Shown: piece by piece, positions 16,762-25,775 of the stretch
How the letters are laid out: each line of letters begins with the position of its first letter
How positions within the stretch are numbered: the stretch's first letter is position 1
Assembly (NCBI RefSeq): GCF_025145845.1
Contig: NZ_CP102253.1
Coordinates: 1,736,001-1,800,000, forward strand
Length of the DNA stretch: 64,000 bases
Direction of reading: 5' to 3'
Source: Alistipes shahii WAL 8301
GTDB lineage: Bacteria; Bacteroidota; Bacteroidia; Bacteroidales; Rikenellaceae
Notes under the pieces: model-generated
Databases searched by the model: none
What the model was told of the DNA's origin: nothing
What the model saw: the letters and a program-made list of their open reading frames with translations, nothing else
Position numbers and translations under genes: made by a program

Positions 16762-18045
16762 TTATCGTTTCAGGTGTTTGTCCGCGAATTTCACGAATTG
16801 CCGCCAGTCGTAGAGCGTGATGTCGTGGTCGCCCGAACGGACGTGGTGGCCGATGTGTCCCGACAGCACGGGCGCGTCGGTTTGGGGCAGTTCCGTTCCC
16901 GAAAGTCCCACCAGGCCGAACAACTCGTAGACCGGCGTGGCGTGGACCCCCGCGAGGAACTCGCCTTTCGGATCGGCCCAACGGTCCTCGACGGCGCTGG
17001 CGATATACACCGGGCGCGGGGCTATCAGCGCAATCAGTTCGTGCTGGTCGACGGGCAAAGCCGCCTCGTTGCCCGAATACCGGTTGAAGTTCCCGCAAAA
17101 CCAATGCGGGAAAAGGCTGTTGATCCTGGCTACGGTTTCGCCGTAACAACGCCGCGACAACGCCGCGCCGCCGCATCCCGAGTCGTTCGACACGGCCATG
17201 GCGAAGCGCGGATCGACGGCTGCGGCCCAAAGGGCCGTTTTGCCGTGCCGCGAATGCCCGATGACCGCCACGCGGGAGGCATCGACATCCTCGTCGGTTT
17301 CGAGGTAGTCCATCGCGCGGCTCAAGCCCCAGGCCCAGGCCGCGATCGTGCCCCATTCATCGGGGGCCGGTTTGGTCTGCCCCTCGCGGTAAAAGAGCGG
17401 GTGAACGCCGTTTTGGAAGCCGTCGTCGTAGTCGGGGTCGATGTCGCCGCGGTAAATCGTGGCGAGGCCGTAGCCGTTGGCGATCAGCATCTCGACCGGC
17501 CACCGTGATGCCGCCGCGGCGCGCGGGAACCCTTTTGCGCGGACTTCGCTGCCGCCCTCTTCGCGCGGCTTCATGCGCGAGACCGACTCCGTGACGAGCG
17601 GGTCGTCGCAGATCGTGTGGTTGCCCTTGAAATTCAGCCCCAGAAAGACCGGAACGGCGTCGGTGCGTTTGTTGGGGATGTAGAGCAGGATGGTCATGAA
17701 ATGTGCGTCGCTCTCGGTGAAGTAGACGGCGATCTCCCGGCGGGTGGCCATGTTGCCCAGCGTGTAGCGGTCCTCGCTCAAGACCTCGAAATGCAGTCCT
17801 TCGGGACGGCCGGGGGCTTTTCCGTAGACCTCGCTTTCGAACAGCGACAGCAGTTCGGGACGGCGTTCCGAAGTCCACGTTTCGGCGTCAGTCACCTTTT
17901 TGCCGGCGATGGTTGTCAGCGGGTCGGGCAGCGTGTAGGCCGGAACCTGCGATTCGTCGTAGTTTGTCGCGGGCATCTGCGCCCGGGCGCAGAACAGGGT
18001 CAGGCCGCAGAGCGGCAGCAGCGCGTATTTTTTCACGGCGGTCAT
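16762..18045 (-). CDS. Carbohydrate esterase family 15-like glucuronoyl esterase
   Basis: 427 aa, exported (signal about 1-22, MTAVKKYALLPLCGLTLFCARAQ). The alpha/beta-hydrolase core has the family nucleophile motif GHSRHGK with Ser265, followed by AVSNDSGCGGAALSRR and FPHWFCGNFNRY, both typical of CE15. The likely catalytic His is His407 in SGDHDITLYDW. CE15 enzymes cleave esters of the carboxylate of 4-O-methyl-glucuronic acid, such as lignin-xylan links; gut CE15 members may act on other glucuronate esters. The start overlaps the stop of the GH88 gene by 4 bp, so they are co-translated, together with the beta-glucuronidase. This groups three glucuronate-directed enzymes. Confidence 0.86.
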   Translation of the reverse strand: MTAVKKYALLPLCGLTLFCARAQMPATNYDESQVPAYTLPDPLTTIAGKKVTDAETWTSERRPELLSLFESEVYGKAPGRPEGLHFEVLSEDRYTLGNMATRREIAVYFTESDAHFMTILLYIPNKRTDAVPVFLGLNFKGNHTICDDPLVTESVSRMKPREEGGSEVRAKGFPRAAAASRWPVEMLIANGYGLATIYRGDIDPDYDDGFQNGVHPLFYREGQTKPAPDEWGTIAAWAWGLSRAMDYLETDEDVDASRVAVIGHSRHGKTALWAAAVDPRFAMAVSNDSGCGGAALSRRCYGETVARINSLFPHWFCGNFNRYSGNEAALPVDQHELIALIAPRPVYIASAVEDRWADPKGEFLAGVHATPVYELFGLVGLSGTELPQTDAPVLSGHIGHHVRSGDHDITLYDWRQFVKFADKHLKR

Positions 18046-19232
18046 GGCTGCAATCGGCGTTTGATGCGCGTGAGCGCCTCCAGATAATAGTAGTCGGCGT
18101 AGGTGAGCGGCACGTCGACCTCCGAGGAGAAGGGATAGGCTCCCGTGCTGTGCCGGAGAATGAAGCCTCCGTTCTCACCCGCCGGAGCGGTGTATTCGGG
18201 CGAGGCCAGCGTGCGGATCTGCTTTTCGGCGAAAGCCATGTACCGCTCCCCTTCGGCTGCGGGCACGAAGCCGCTCAGCTCGACCAGCGCCGAGGCCATG
18301 ATCGCGGCCGCCGATGCGTCGCGCGGCGTGGAGGCGAGGGCCGGAGCGTCGAAATCCCAGTAGGGAATCCCGTCGGCGGGCATGTTCCTGTGGTTGATGA
18401 GGAATCCGGCGATGCCGCGGGCCTGTTCGAGGTAGCGGGCGTCGCCCGTGAGGCGGTACATGCAGGTGTAGCCGTAGAGTCCCCATGCCTGTCCGCGGCT
18501 CCAGGCCGAGGAGTCGGAGAGGCCCTGATGGGTCTGCTTGAGATGGGGCTGTCCCGAGATCGTGTCGTAGGAGACCAGGTGGCAGGAGCTGAAGTCGGGG
18601 CGGAAATGGTGTTTCAGCGTCTTGTCAGCATGCGATACGGCCATGTCGCGCAGCGACTTGTCGCCCGAACGGTCGGCGGCCCACATCAGCAGTTCGAGGT
18701 TCATCATGTTGTCGATGATGACCGGATACTGCCATTTGTCGCGGTTGTGGTCCCACGAGCGGATCAGCCCTACTTCGGGTTTGAAGCGCGTCGCCAGCGA
18801 GCGCGCCCCGGTGAGCAGCACCTCCTCGTAGGACTTGTCTCCCGTGAGGCGCAGTCCGTTGCCGAAACTGCAATAGAGCATGAACCCCACGTCATGGTTG
18901 TCGGTGGTGTGTTTTTCCCGCTCGACGCGTGCGGTGAACATCCGGGCGTACTTCAGCACCCGGGGGTTGCGGCCGTTCTCGTAGACGTACCACAGCACGC
19001 CCGGGAAAAAGCCGCTGCACCACCAGCGCGAATCCGACGAGACGTCCTCGCCGTTCTCCCACGTGCGCGGCAGGCGGCCTTCGCGCGCACTGTACTTCTC
19101 GGCCATCAGCAGCGTCTGCCGCTCGGCGCCGGCCAGCGCCTTGTCCACGACGGTCTCCAGCGGTTCCCGCCCGCCTCCGGCGCAACCTGCGAGCAGGACG
19201 CCGAGAAGCGTGTATGTCAAAAACTTCTTCAT
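18042..19232 (-). CDS. GH88 unsaturated glucuronyl hydrolase-like lipoprotein
   Basis: 396 aa with lipoprotein signal MKKFLTYTLLGVLLAGC. The (alpha/alpha)6 GH88 fold is indicated by TDNHDVGFMLYCSFGNGLRL and VIIDNMMNLELLMWAA, which carry the two catalytic Asp residues of unsaturated glucuronyl hydrolases, and by SSAWSRGQAWGLYGYTCMY. Known GH88 enzymes hydrate the enol of delta-4,5 unsaturated glucuronate left by polysaccharide lyases. No lyase gene is present in this window, so its substrate source is open. Overlaps the CE15 start (18042-18045) and the beta-glucuronidase stop (19229-19232) by 4 bp each. Confidence 0.88.
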   Translation of the reverse strand: MKKFLTYTLLGVLLAGCAGGGREPLETVVDKALAGAERQTLLMAEKYSAREGRLPRTWENGEDVSSDSRWWCSGFFPGVLWYVYENGRNPRVLKYARMFTARVEREKHTTDNHDVGFMLYCSFGNGLRLTGDKSYEEVLLTGARSLATRFKPEVGLIRSWDHNRDKWQYPVIIDNMMNLELLMWAADRSGDKSLRDMAVSHADKTLKHHFRPDFSSCHLVSYDTISGQPHLKQTHQGLSDSSAWSRGQAWGLYGYTCMYRLTGDARYLEQARGIAGFLINHRNMPADGIPYWDFDAPALASTPRDASAAAIMASALVELSGFVPAAEGERYMAFAEKQIRTLASPEYTAPAGENGGFILRHSTGAYPFSSEVDVPLTYADYYYLEALTRIKRRLQP

Positions 19233-21022
19233 CTTCTTTTAATTTTGTCGTAATAGGCTTTCATCAGATACCACGCTTTCTTGCGGTATCCCTGATCGGA
19301 AACCAGCCCCTTGCGGTTCCAGCCCTCCTGGTTGGCGGGGTGGAAGCGGAACGGCGAGCGGAAGTCGAACAGAATCCACGGCGACACGCCCCGCAGGTTG
19401 GGGATGTTCTCGAACATGCGCAGGTTGTCGCGGTAGAGGGCCTCCTGATACTCCTCGCTCCACGAACTGGCCACATCGGCCGGGCCGTGCTGGCCGTAGA
19501 GCGCCTCGCCGCCGAATTCGGAGATGATCAGCGGTTTGCCGCGCGCCACGTCCCACACCGCCTTGTCGGGCGTGAGGGGCCACGGGTGATACCAGCCCAT
19601 GTATTTGTTGATGGCCACGACATCCAGTTCCCCGATGAACGGGTCGTCCATGACGAACAGCTGCCGCTGGCGGTCGAAACGCACCAGATCGAACGCCGCA
19701 ACGATCAGGCGCGTGTCGTCGATCTCCCGGCAGCATGCGATCAGGTGGCGCAGGAAGGCGTTGCGCGGCCCGGAAGGCTGCGTCTCGTTGGCCACGCCCC
19801 AAAACGTCAGGGCGCAGCGGTTCTTGTCGCGCGTGACCATCTCGCGGATCATGCGGCCCGCCTTTTCGCGGGTTGGGTCGTTGGCGAAGTCGATGCCCTG
19901 CCAGATGGGAATCTCCTCCCAGAGCAGGAAGCCCATCTTTTCGGCCAGCCGGACGATATGTTCGTTCTGCGGGTAGTGCGCCAGACGGATCATGTTGCAG
20001 CCGAGTGCCTTGGCCTCGCTGAGCAGCATCACGGCGTCGGCCTCGGAGTGTGCCCGGCCCATGCGCTGGGGGATCTCTTCGTGGAACGAGATCGACTTGA
20101 GGAACACGGGCGAGCCGTTGAGGACGATCTCTTCGCCCTCGGTGCGGATATTGCGGAACCCGATCGACTCCTCCACCCGGTCGCGGTCCGTGGAGACGAT
20201 CACCCGGTAAAGTTTCGGATCGGCGGGGGACCAGCGTTGCAGTCTCCTGACCCGGAACGACGCCGAGGCCGTACCGGTCGCTCCGGCAGTGACGGTCCGG
20301 TCTACGTTCAGTTCGGGAATCTCGATCCGTACGGCCGTTCCGGCAGCGGCGCCCGCCAGCTGCACATCGGCGTCGATCCGGTCGTCGGAATCCTTGCCGA
20401 GGCGGATGAAATAGTCCCGGATAAAAGCGTCGGGCACGCTGACGAGCATCACGTCGCGCGTGATGCCGCCGTAGTTCCACCAGTCGAAGGCCATCGCCGG
20501 GATGGCGTCTGTGGTGCGGGTGTTGTTGACCTCCACGGCCAGAAAGTTGCCTTCGGGCCTGAGGCGGCCCGTCACCTCGATCTCAAAGGGTGTGAATCCG
20601 CCTTCATGGGCGCCGATCTCCTCGCCGTTGAGGTAGACCCGGCAGCGGTAGCTGACGGCTCCGAAATAGAGGAACTGCCGCCGGCCGGTCTGCTCGGGGG
20701 CGTCGAACCGCCGGGCATACCACACCGTGCCTTCGTAGTATTTCAGCTCGGGCATCTGGCAGTTCCAGTCCGAGGGAACGTCGAGCCGCAGGCCGTTGTC
20801 GAACGAATATTCGTAGAAATCGGTCTTTCCCTCCGGCCTGCGGTTGAGGTAGATCTTGTTTTTGCGGCCCTGATCGTAGAGATCGACGATGGCGTCCCAC
20901 TTTCCGTTGAGCGACTGCACGTCGCGTCCGTAAACGTTGGTGATCAGCTCCTGGGCTGCGATGTCGGCCGCCGCGAGCAGCAGCAGAGCAAATGACAGGA
21001 TGAATTTTATCGGTGTTTTCAT
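19229..21022 (-). CDS. Glycoside hydrolase family 2 beta-glucuronidase
   Basis: 597 aa with signal peptide (MKTPIKFILSFALLLLAAADIAAQ). Jelly roll (about 30-195), immunoglobulin-like domain (about 200-290), TIM barrel (about 295-597). Acid/base Glu lies in FWGVANETQ, nucleophile Glu in LIISEFGGEA. The NxKG motif that reads the glucuronate carboxylate in beta-glucuronidases is present as NRKG at residues 569-572, which is strong support for the specificity. It is followed by GH88 and CE15 with overlapping start and stop codons, forming a tightly coupled glucuronate module. Periplasmic action on glucuronosyl oligosaccharides is inferred. Confidence 0.92.
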   Translation of the reverse strand: MKTPIKFILSFALLLLAAADIAAQELITNVYGRDVQSLNGKWDAIVDLYDQGRKNKIYLNRRPEGKTDFYEYSFDNGLRLDVPSDWNCQMPELKYYEGTVWYARRFDAPEQTGRRQFLYFGAVSYRCRVYLNGEEIGAHEGGFTPFEIEVTGRLRPEGNFLAVEVNNTRTTDAIPAMAFDWWNYGGITRDVMLVSVPDAFIRDYFIRLGKDSDDRIDADVQLAGAAAGTAVRIEIPELNVDRTVTAGATGTASASFRVRRLQRWSPADPKLYRVIVSTDRDRVEESIGFRNIRTEGEEIVLNGSPVFLKSISFHEEIPQRMGRAHSEADAVMLLSEAKALGCNMIRLAHYPQNEHIVRLAEKMGFLLWEEIPIWQGIDFANDPTREKAGRMIREMVTRDKNRCALTFWGVANETQPSGPRNAFLRHLIACCREIDDTRLIVAAFDLVRFDRQRQLFVMDDPFIGELDVVAINKYMGWYHPWPLTPDKAVWDVARGKPLIISEFGGEALYGQHGPADVASSWSEEYQEALYRDNLRMFENIPNLRGVSPWILFDFRSPFRFHPANQEGWNRKGLVSDQGYRKKAWYLMKAYYDKIKRR

Positions 21023-21044
21023 TGTTATCAGGATTTGTGGTTCG

Positions 21045-23102
21045 TCAGCGGATCTGTTCGTAGCGGTACATCGCGTAGTCGTTGGGCGCGGGAAGTTCCA
21101 CCTCCAGCGTTCCGCGGCGTCCGGTCTTCTGCACGGCGGCCTTCCCGCTCCCCAGCACCGGCGTGAGGCGCACTTTCGAGTTCTCGGGGAGCCATGTTTC
21201 GATCCGGGCCTTCCGGTCGGGGTTCTGCTCGCGGAAGAAGATCAGGTAGCCCTGCTCGCCGTCGACCGACTGGAATCCGGTCCACGAGCGGCCCGACGGT
21301 TCGTCGCCCACGGGGAGGATCACTCCGCGGTGGAAATCGTGCTGCACCTCTTTGTAGCGTTCGATCAGCGCGCCGATGCCCAGCGCCTCTTCGGGCAGTC
21401 CGCTCGCCTCCATCCAGGCCAGCGGCTGTCCGGCCATGGTCGTTGCGAAGAGGTATTCGAAACTGTAATTGGCCGGGGCGAACGGGTCGCCGGCATATTT
21501 TTCCGTGTTGCGCCATTTGTTGAGGAACTCGATCTGGAGCTTCTCCGCGGGGACGTATTTGGAGAGCATCCACAGGTTGCGCAGCGTCCAGTAGGGGTAG
21601 TAGTTCTGCCAGTCGGTGTAACGGTTTTCGAGGAAAATGTTGCCGTACTCGTTGAACATGTGGTAGCCTCCGCGGCGTCCGGCCGTGGCGTCGAGGTTGA
21701 AGACCACTCGGCCGCCCGTCCGCTCCAGCACGCGGTCGAACAGCCGCCGCAGGTTGCTTTCGGAGCGTTTGTCGGGGATTGCCAGTCCGTCGATCTTGAA
21801 CGTGCGGATGCCGTACTCGTCGTAGAGACCTACGAGGGCCTGCGCGTCCTTCTCCCAGTCGGCATAGCCATCCTGTACGCTCGGGTTGAACCAGAGGCAG
21901 ATCTCCACGCCCAGTTCCCGGCCCAGCTCCACGACAGGGTGCAATCCCCGGGGGTATTTCTCCGGGTCGGGTTTCCAGTAGTCGGGATTGTCCCAGATGT
22001 TTTTGAACGACCCCTTCGCCACGGCGGAGTTGGGGCTTTTGCCCACCTGCCAGCCGTCGTCGATCTGGAAATGCGTGATGCCCAGATGCGCGGCCTTGCG
22101 GACCTCGGCCAGGCAGAACCGTTCGTTCACCTTCGTGTCCTGGCTGCGGTCGCCCCATGTGTTCATCATCACCATCTCGTCGCGTCCGGGAAGCAGCTTC
22201 CGTAAATTTTTCTGGTAGCTCCGCAGGGCCGTCAACTGTTCGAGTTCTCCGCCCGACCAGACTCCGAGGACGCATCCGTAGGCTTTCACCCACTCCCCTT
22301 CGCGGAGGTCCTTCTCCGTCACGCCCAGTCCCGTCACCGTGAAATCGCCGAACTCCGCCGTGAAGTCCCCGCCGCCATAGGCCAGTTGCACGCCCGAACC
22401 GGGGGCTTCCTTCAGGAAGAAGAATCCGCGGCCGTTCTCGGCGTTGCGGGCGAAGAGCAGGTTGCCCCGGTAGCTGTTTTTCCGGTAGGGAATGACGTCG
22501 GTTTCGAAGACCAGGTTGTTGTTCCAGTCCGTGACGTCCTGGAACTCCACGATCCGCGTGTGCCAGTGGAACCCGCCGGGGTTGAACCGGTCGAGGGTCG
22601 CGGCGACCGGCTGCGACTGCATGTCGGCGGTCGATTCGATGTTCTTGCGGTCGGCGGCGTTGACCGCCCGGCTCTCGGGAAGCTGTGCGGCGCTGCCTTT
22701 GAGGTAGGTGTCGCAGGCGATCGCCGGAGTGTCGGCGCAGATGCGGTAAACCCGCCGCACGTCGAGCGTTCCCAGCGAAAATTCCACGGTGATTTCCAGC
22801 CGCGCCGGATGGATGTCGGTTTCGGCGATCCGTTTCGTCGAGCAGCGTCCGCCGGTGCTTCGGGTATCGCCCGCGACCTTGAAATCGGGCGTCAGGGAAC
22901 GGGAAGTCCACACCTGTCCCGACGAAAAGTCGGTCAGGCTCTGCGTCATCAGGTTGCCGCCGTTCCAGACGAACCGGCGTTCGATCCGGGAGTTGCCGAT
23001 CGTCAGGGTGTCGTTCTGCAAACGGCTGTAACAGCCCTCCTGCGGGAAGGCGGACGTGCCGCAGAGCAGCATCGTGAACAGTATCGGGAGTGTGTGTTTC
23101 AT
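21045..23102 (-). CDS. Glycoside hydrolase family 36-like alpha-galactosidase
   Basis: 685 aa with signal peptide (MKHTLPILFTMLLCGTSAFPQ). An N-terminal beta-supersandwich (about 25-300) precedes the barrel. FQIDDGWQVG is the usual early barrel motif, RTFKIDGLAI carries the nucleophile Asp in KxD, and NIFLENRYTDWQNYYPYWTLRNLW contains the acid/base Asp. GH36 enzymes are retaining alpha-galactosidases or alpha-N-acetylgalactosaminidases; alpha-galactosidase is the likelier reading in a plant-glycan PUL. Spacing to the beta-glucuronidase is 22 bp and to the SGNH-like gene 10 bp, so it is part of the long enzyme operon. Confidence 0.86.
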   Translation of the reverse strand: MKHTLPILFTMLLCGTSAFPQEGCYSRLQNDTLTIGNSRIERRFVWNGGNLMTQSLTDFSSGQVWTSRSLTPDFKVAGDTRSTGGRCSTKRIAETDIHPARLEITVEFSLGTLDVRRVYRICADTPAIACDTYLKGSAAQLPESRAVNAADRKNIESTADMQSQPVAATLDRFNPGGFHWHTRIVEFQDVTDWNNNLVFETDVIPYRKNSYRGNLLFARNAENGRGFFFLKEAPGSGVQLAYGGGDFTAEFGDFTVTGLGVTEKDLREGEWVKAYGCVLGVWSGGELEQLTALRSYQKNLRKLLPGRDEMVMMNTWGDRSQDTKVNERFCLAEVRKAAHLGITHFQIDDGWQVGKSPNSAVAKGSFKNIWDNPDYWKPDPEKYPRGLHPVVELGRELGVEICLWFNPSVQDGYADWEKDAQALVGLYDEYGIRTFKIDGLAIPDKRSESNLRRLFDRVLERTGGRVVFNLDATAGRRGGYHMFNEYGNIFLENRYTDWQNYYPYWTLRNLWMLSKYVPAEKLQIEFLNKWRNTEKYAGDPFAPANYSFEYLFATTMAGQPLAWMEASGLPEEALGIGALIERYKEVQHDFHRGVILPVGDEPSGRSWTGFQSVDGEQGYLIFFREQNPDRKARIETWLPENSKVRLTPVLGSGKAAVQKTGRRGTLEVELPAPNDYAMYRYEQIR

Positions 23103-23112
23103 GGTCGGGATT

Positions 23113-23877
23113 CTATTTTGCCGGCAGGATTCTGCGCATCGTGTCGGTAAAGATTGCAGCCATCCGCTGCTGGATGTATTTGTCTTGGCCCCGCTGGGGA
23201 TGCCACCCGTAGGCGACGCCTTCGATGGTTTGCGTGTCCTGGGCGTGGAGCAGGCTCTGCTGGGTTCCGGTGGCCGGGTTCGGAGTGTCTTTCGAGAAGC
23301 CGATGTTCCTGTCGAACTCCACGAGCGGCAGGCCCCACCGTGCGGCGAGGCGCCGTATGGCGGCGTTGTAGGTCGTCCGCGCGTCGTGCCAGTCGGTGCA
23401 GAGGACGATGACGGCGGGTTTACCCGATTTCGTGCCGTAGTACTTCGATTTCGGGTCGTCCTTCAGGGCGTAACACTCGCTTTGGTAGCGTTTGATGACG
23501 TAATCGAACGCCGCGGCGTAGTTGCTTCGGTCGAACGGCGTCGTGTAATCGGTGTACTTCTCTTTCAGGCCGCCCGTGGCCGAGACGTCGCGGTTGTGGA
23601 CCTGCATGATGACCAGCGCATCCATCTCGTCCAGCTCCCCGGCGTTCCAGAGCGTGCCCTCGGCCATCCGGTTGGCCGTGTCGGCGATCGACTCGCCGCC
23701 GATGGCCCGGTTGATAGCCCGGGCGTCCAGTTGCCGGCATCCGATTTCGAACCAGCCGTTCTGCGGCGAGGCGAACGAGGCCCCGGTGAGGAGGATCGTA
23801 TATTTCGCGTTCTCCTGCGCTGCGGCATGCCCCCACAGCAGGGGCAGCGCAAGCAGCAGTGTCAGTAGTTTTTTCAT
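23113..23877 (-). CDS. Exported SGNH-like hydrolase (254 aa)
   Basis: Signal peptide MKKLLTLLLALPLLWGHAAAQ. ILLTGASFASPQNGW resembles block I of SGNH/GDSL hydrolases, with Ser in place after Ala, and YGWHPQRGQDKYIQQRM resembles block V with the catalytic His (HP). A Gly in AIGGESIAD could supply block II. The fit is looser than for typical GDSL esterases. I think it belongs to a DUF of Bacteroidota PULs (possibly DUF5040), but this is from memory. A deacetylase or esterase role on the PUL substrate is inferred from motif and context. Confidence 0.6.
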   Translation of the reverse strand: MKKLLTLLLALPLLWGHAAAQENAKYTILLTGASFASPQNGWFEIGCRQLDARAINRAIGGESIADTANRMAEGTLWNAGELDEMDALVIMQVHNRDVSATGGLKEKYTDYTTPFDRSNYAAAFDYVIKRYQSECYALKDDPKSKYYGTKSGKPAVIVLCTDWHDARTTYNAAIRRLAARWGLPLVEFDRNIGFSKDTPNPATGTQQSLLHAQDTQTIEGVAYGWHPQRGQDKYIQQRMAAIFTDTMRRILPAK

Positions 23878-23887
23878 TGTTGCGGTT

Positions 23888-25762
23888 TCAGTCGTTGCGC
23901 AGTGCGCGCGGGGCTTTCAGCGAAGCCCCCTGGTTGAATTTCTGGTTATTGGGAATCCTCTCTTTTCTGCCGACGCCTTCGCGCATCAGCCTGCGGAGTT
24001 CTCCGAGGTGTTTCTGGTAGATCAGGCGGGGCGAAGCGTCGTATTTGCGGCACAGCGAAGCTGCCATGCCGACCACCTCGCCCATCATGCCCGTCGTGCG
24101 CATCACCCGCACCGTTCCGAGGGCCACGTGCGTCACGCTGATGTTCCGCCCGGCCATGAACAGGTTGTCCACATTGCGGGAGTAGAGACACCGGTAAGGC
24201 ACGGCATGGGGATAGATGTGGATGTGTTTGGTCGCGGCCTTGAACTCCCGGTCCGGGAAGCGCACGGAGTTGAGCGAATCGGGAAAATGCAGGTCGATGT
24301 CCCACGTCGCGGTGAACGAGGCGTCTTCGTGGAAGACGTTCTTGTCGATGTCGTCCTGTTTGAGGACGTAGTCGCCCAGAAGCCGCCGCGATTCGCGTTT
24401 GCCGGCCACATAGGCCACCCAGCCCAGCTCGCGGTTGCGGTACTTGGCATTGTCTTTCAGGCCGTTCTTGAGAAAGCTCCAGTTCGAATAGATCACCAGC
24501 AGGCCGTAGTCGCGGATGCGTTCGAAATCGCGGATCTGGTCGAGGTTCATGCCCGTCTCCCATTTCCATTCGCCCATCGTCACCCGCTCGCAGTTTTCGG
24601 CGTTGAACTCCACGCCGTAGCTGAACGTCGGGAACGAGGTTTTGCGGCCCGTGTCGACCGAATACCATTGGACGGACGAACCCATCGTCATCCGGTCGGC
24701 GGTTTCGGGCGCCAGCGTTTCGCCGAATTCGTCGCGGCTCTCGCGGCCCATGCGGTAGTCGGCTCCGGCCAGGAATCCGACGGTTCCGTCGCCCGTGCAG
24801 TCGGCGAAAAGCGGCGCTTCGAGCGTCGTCTCCTCCCCGGTTTCGATGTGGCGGACGATTACGGATTTTATCCGGCCGCCCTCTTTGTTCACCGCTACGG
24901 CGCGGCAGCTGGAGAACAGCTTCACGTTCTGCTCCCCGGCGATGAACGCACTTTTCTTCGCGTCCTCGTAGTTTTCGGCCGGCCGGGCGTTGCCTTCGCG
25001 CGAGTGGCCGAATTCGCGGATCATGCGGCCCAGTCCCTCGTTGGGGCCAAGCTCGATGACGCCGCCCAGATGCACGCGGACTTCGGAGCTGTTGTTGCCG
25101 CCCAGCACCGGGCGGTCGTTGACCAGAGCGACGCTGCACCCCAGCCGGGACGCCGCGGCCGCGGCGCACATGCCTGCGATGCCGCCGCCCACGACGACGA
25201 AATCGAACGATTCGGCGGTTTGCGGCGTTGCGGGGATGCCGAGCATCCGTTTGCGGAACGCAGCGAGTTCCGCGCTTCCGGACGGAGGGACGTCGCCCTC
25301 TTCGGTGGTGAAATAGACGGCGTCGCAGCGGCCGTCGAATCCGGAAAGGTCGGTCAGCGAAACGCTGACCGGACCTTTCCGGACGGAGACCTTTCCGGCG
25401 CACTGCCACATCCACTCGCTGCCCGTGCAGCCGAGCGTCGCGGACAGTTTCCGGCTGCCGACCCGGAGGGCGAACTTTCCGGGACCTTCCCCGTCGTACC
25501 AGGGGGCGACCCAGTTGAACGTCCGGACGTAGACCCGGTAGGTTCCCGTTTCCGGGAATTCGACCGTTGTCACGGCGTCCGCCACGGGTTTGCCCATGCC
25601 GTGCGCGATGAGGTAGGGCGAACCCATCTGGTCCATGAACTGCTGGTCCACGGCCCACCCGCCCTTGTCGCGGAAACTCTCGGCCTCGACCAGGACGCCG
25701 CTCCCGAAGGAGGCGGTGACGGACAGCAGCAGCGCTGCGGAAAGCAATGCAACCCTCTTCAT
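23888..25762 (-). CDS. Exported FAD-dependent oxidoreductase with N-terminal carbohydrate-binding-like domain
   Basis: 624 aa with a signal peptide (MKRVALLSAALLLSVTASFG). Residues about 22-165 form a beta domain with GVLVEAESF, GTYRVYVRTFNW and VSLTDLSGFDGRCDAVYF, resembling CBM6/35 or golvesin-type domains. The rest is an FAD_oxidored domain: DFVVVGGGIAGMCAAAAASRLG is the dinucleotide-binding motif, FADCTGDGTVGFLAGADYRMG and NLFMAGRNISVTHVALGTVRVM are family signatures for FAD contact. Such proteins recur in Bacteroidota PULs, but a substrate is not established. Oxidation of a sugar hydroxyl or acid is a possible role. Lies 13 bp after the barrel lipoprotein gene. Confidence 0.78.
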   Translation of the reverse strand: MKRVALLSAALLLSVTASFGSGVLVEAESFRDKGGWAVDQQFMDQMGSPYLIAHGMGKPVADAVTTVEFPETGTYRVYVRTFNWVAPWYDGEGPGKFALRVGSRKLSATLGCTGSEWMWQCAGKVSVRKGPVSVSLTDLSGFDGRCDAVYFTTEEGDVPPSGSAELAAFRKRMLGIPATPQTAESFDFVVVGGGIAGMCAAAAASRLGCSVALVNDRPVLGGNNSSEVRVHLGGVIELGPNEGLGRMIREFGHSREGNARPAENYEDAKKSAFIAGEQNVKLFSSCRAVAVNKEGGRIKSVIVRHIETGEETTLEAPLFADCTGDGTVGFLAGADYRMGRESRDEFGETLAPETADRMTMGSSVQWYSVDTGRKTSFPTFSYGVEFNAENCERVTMGEWKWETGMNLDQIRDFERIRDYGLLVIYSNWSFLKNGLKDNAKYRNRELGWVAYVAGKRESRRLLGDYVLKQDDIDKNVFHEDASFTATWDIDLHFPDSLNSVRFPDREFKAATKHIHIYPHAVPYRCLYSRNVDNLFMAGRNISVTHVALGTVRVMRTTGMMGEVVGMAASLCRKYDASPRLIYQKHLGELRRLMREGVGRKERIPNNQKFNQGASLKAPRALRND

Positions 25763-25775
25763 GGTTTTTCAGGCG

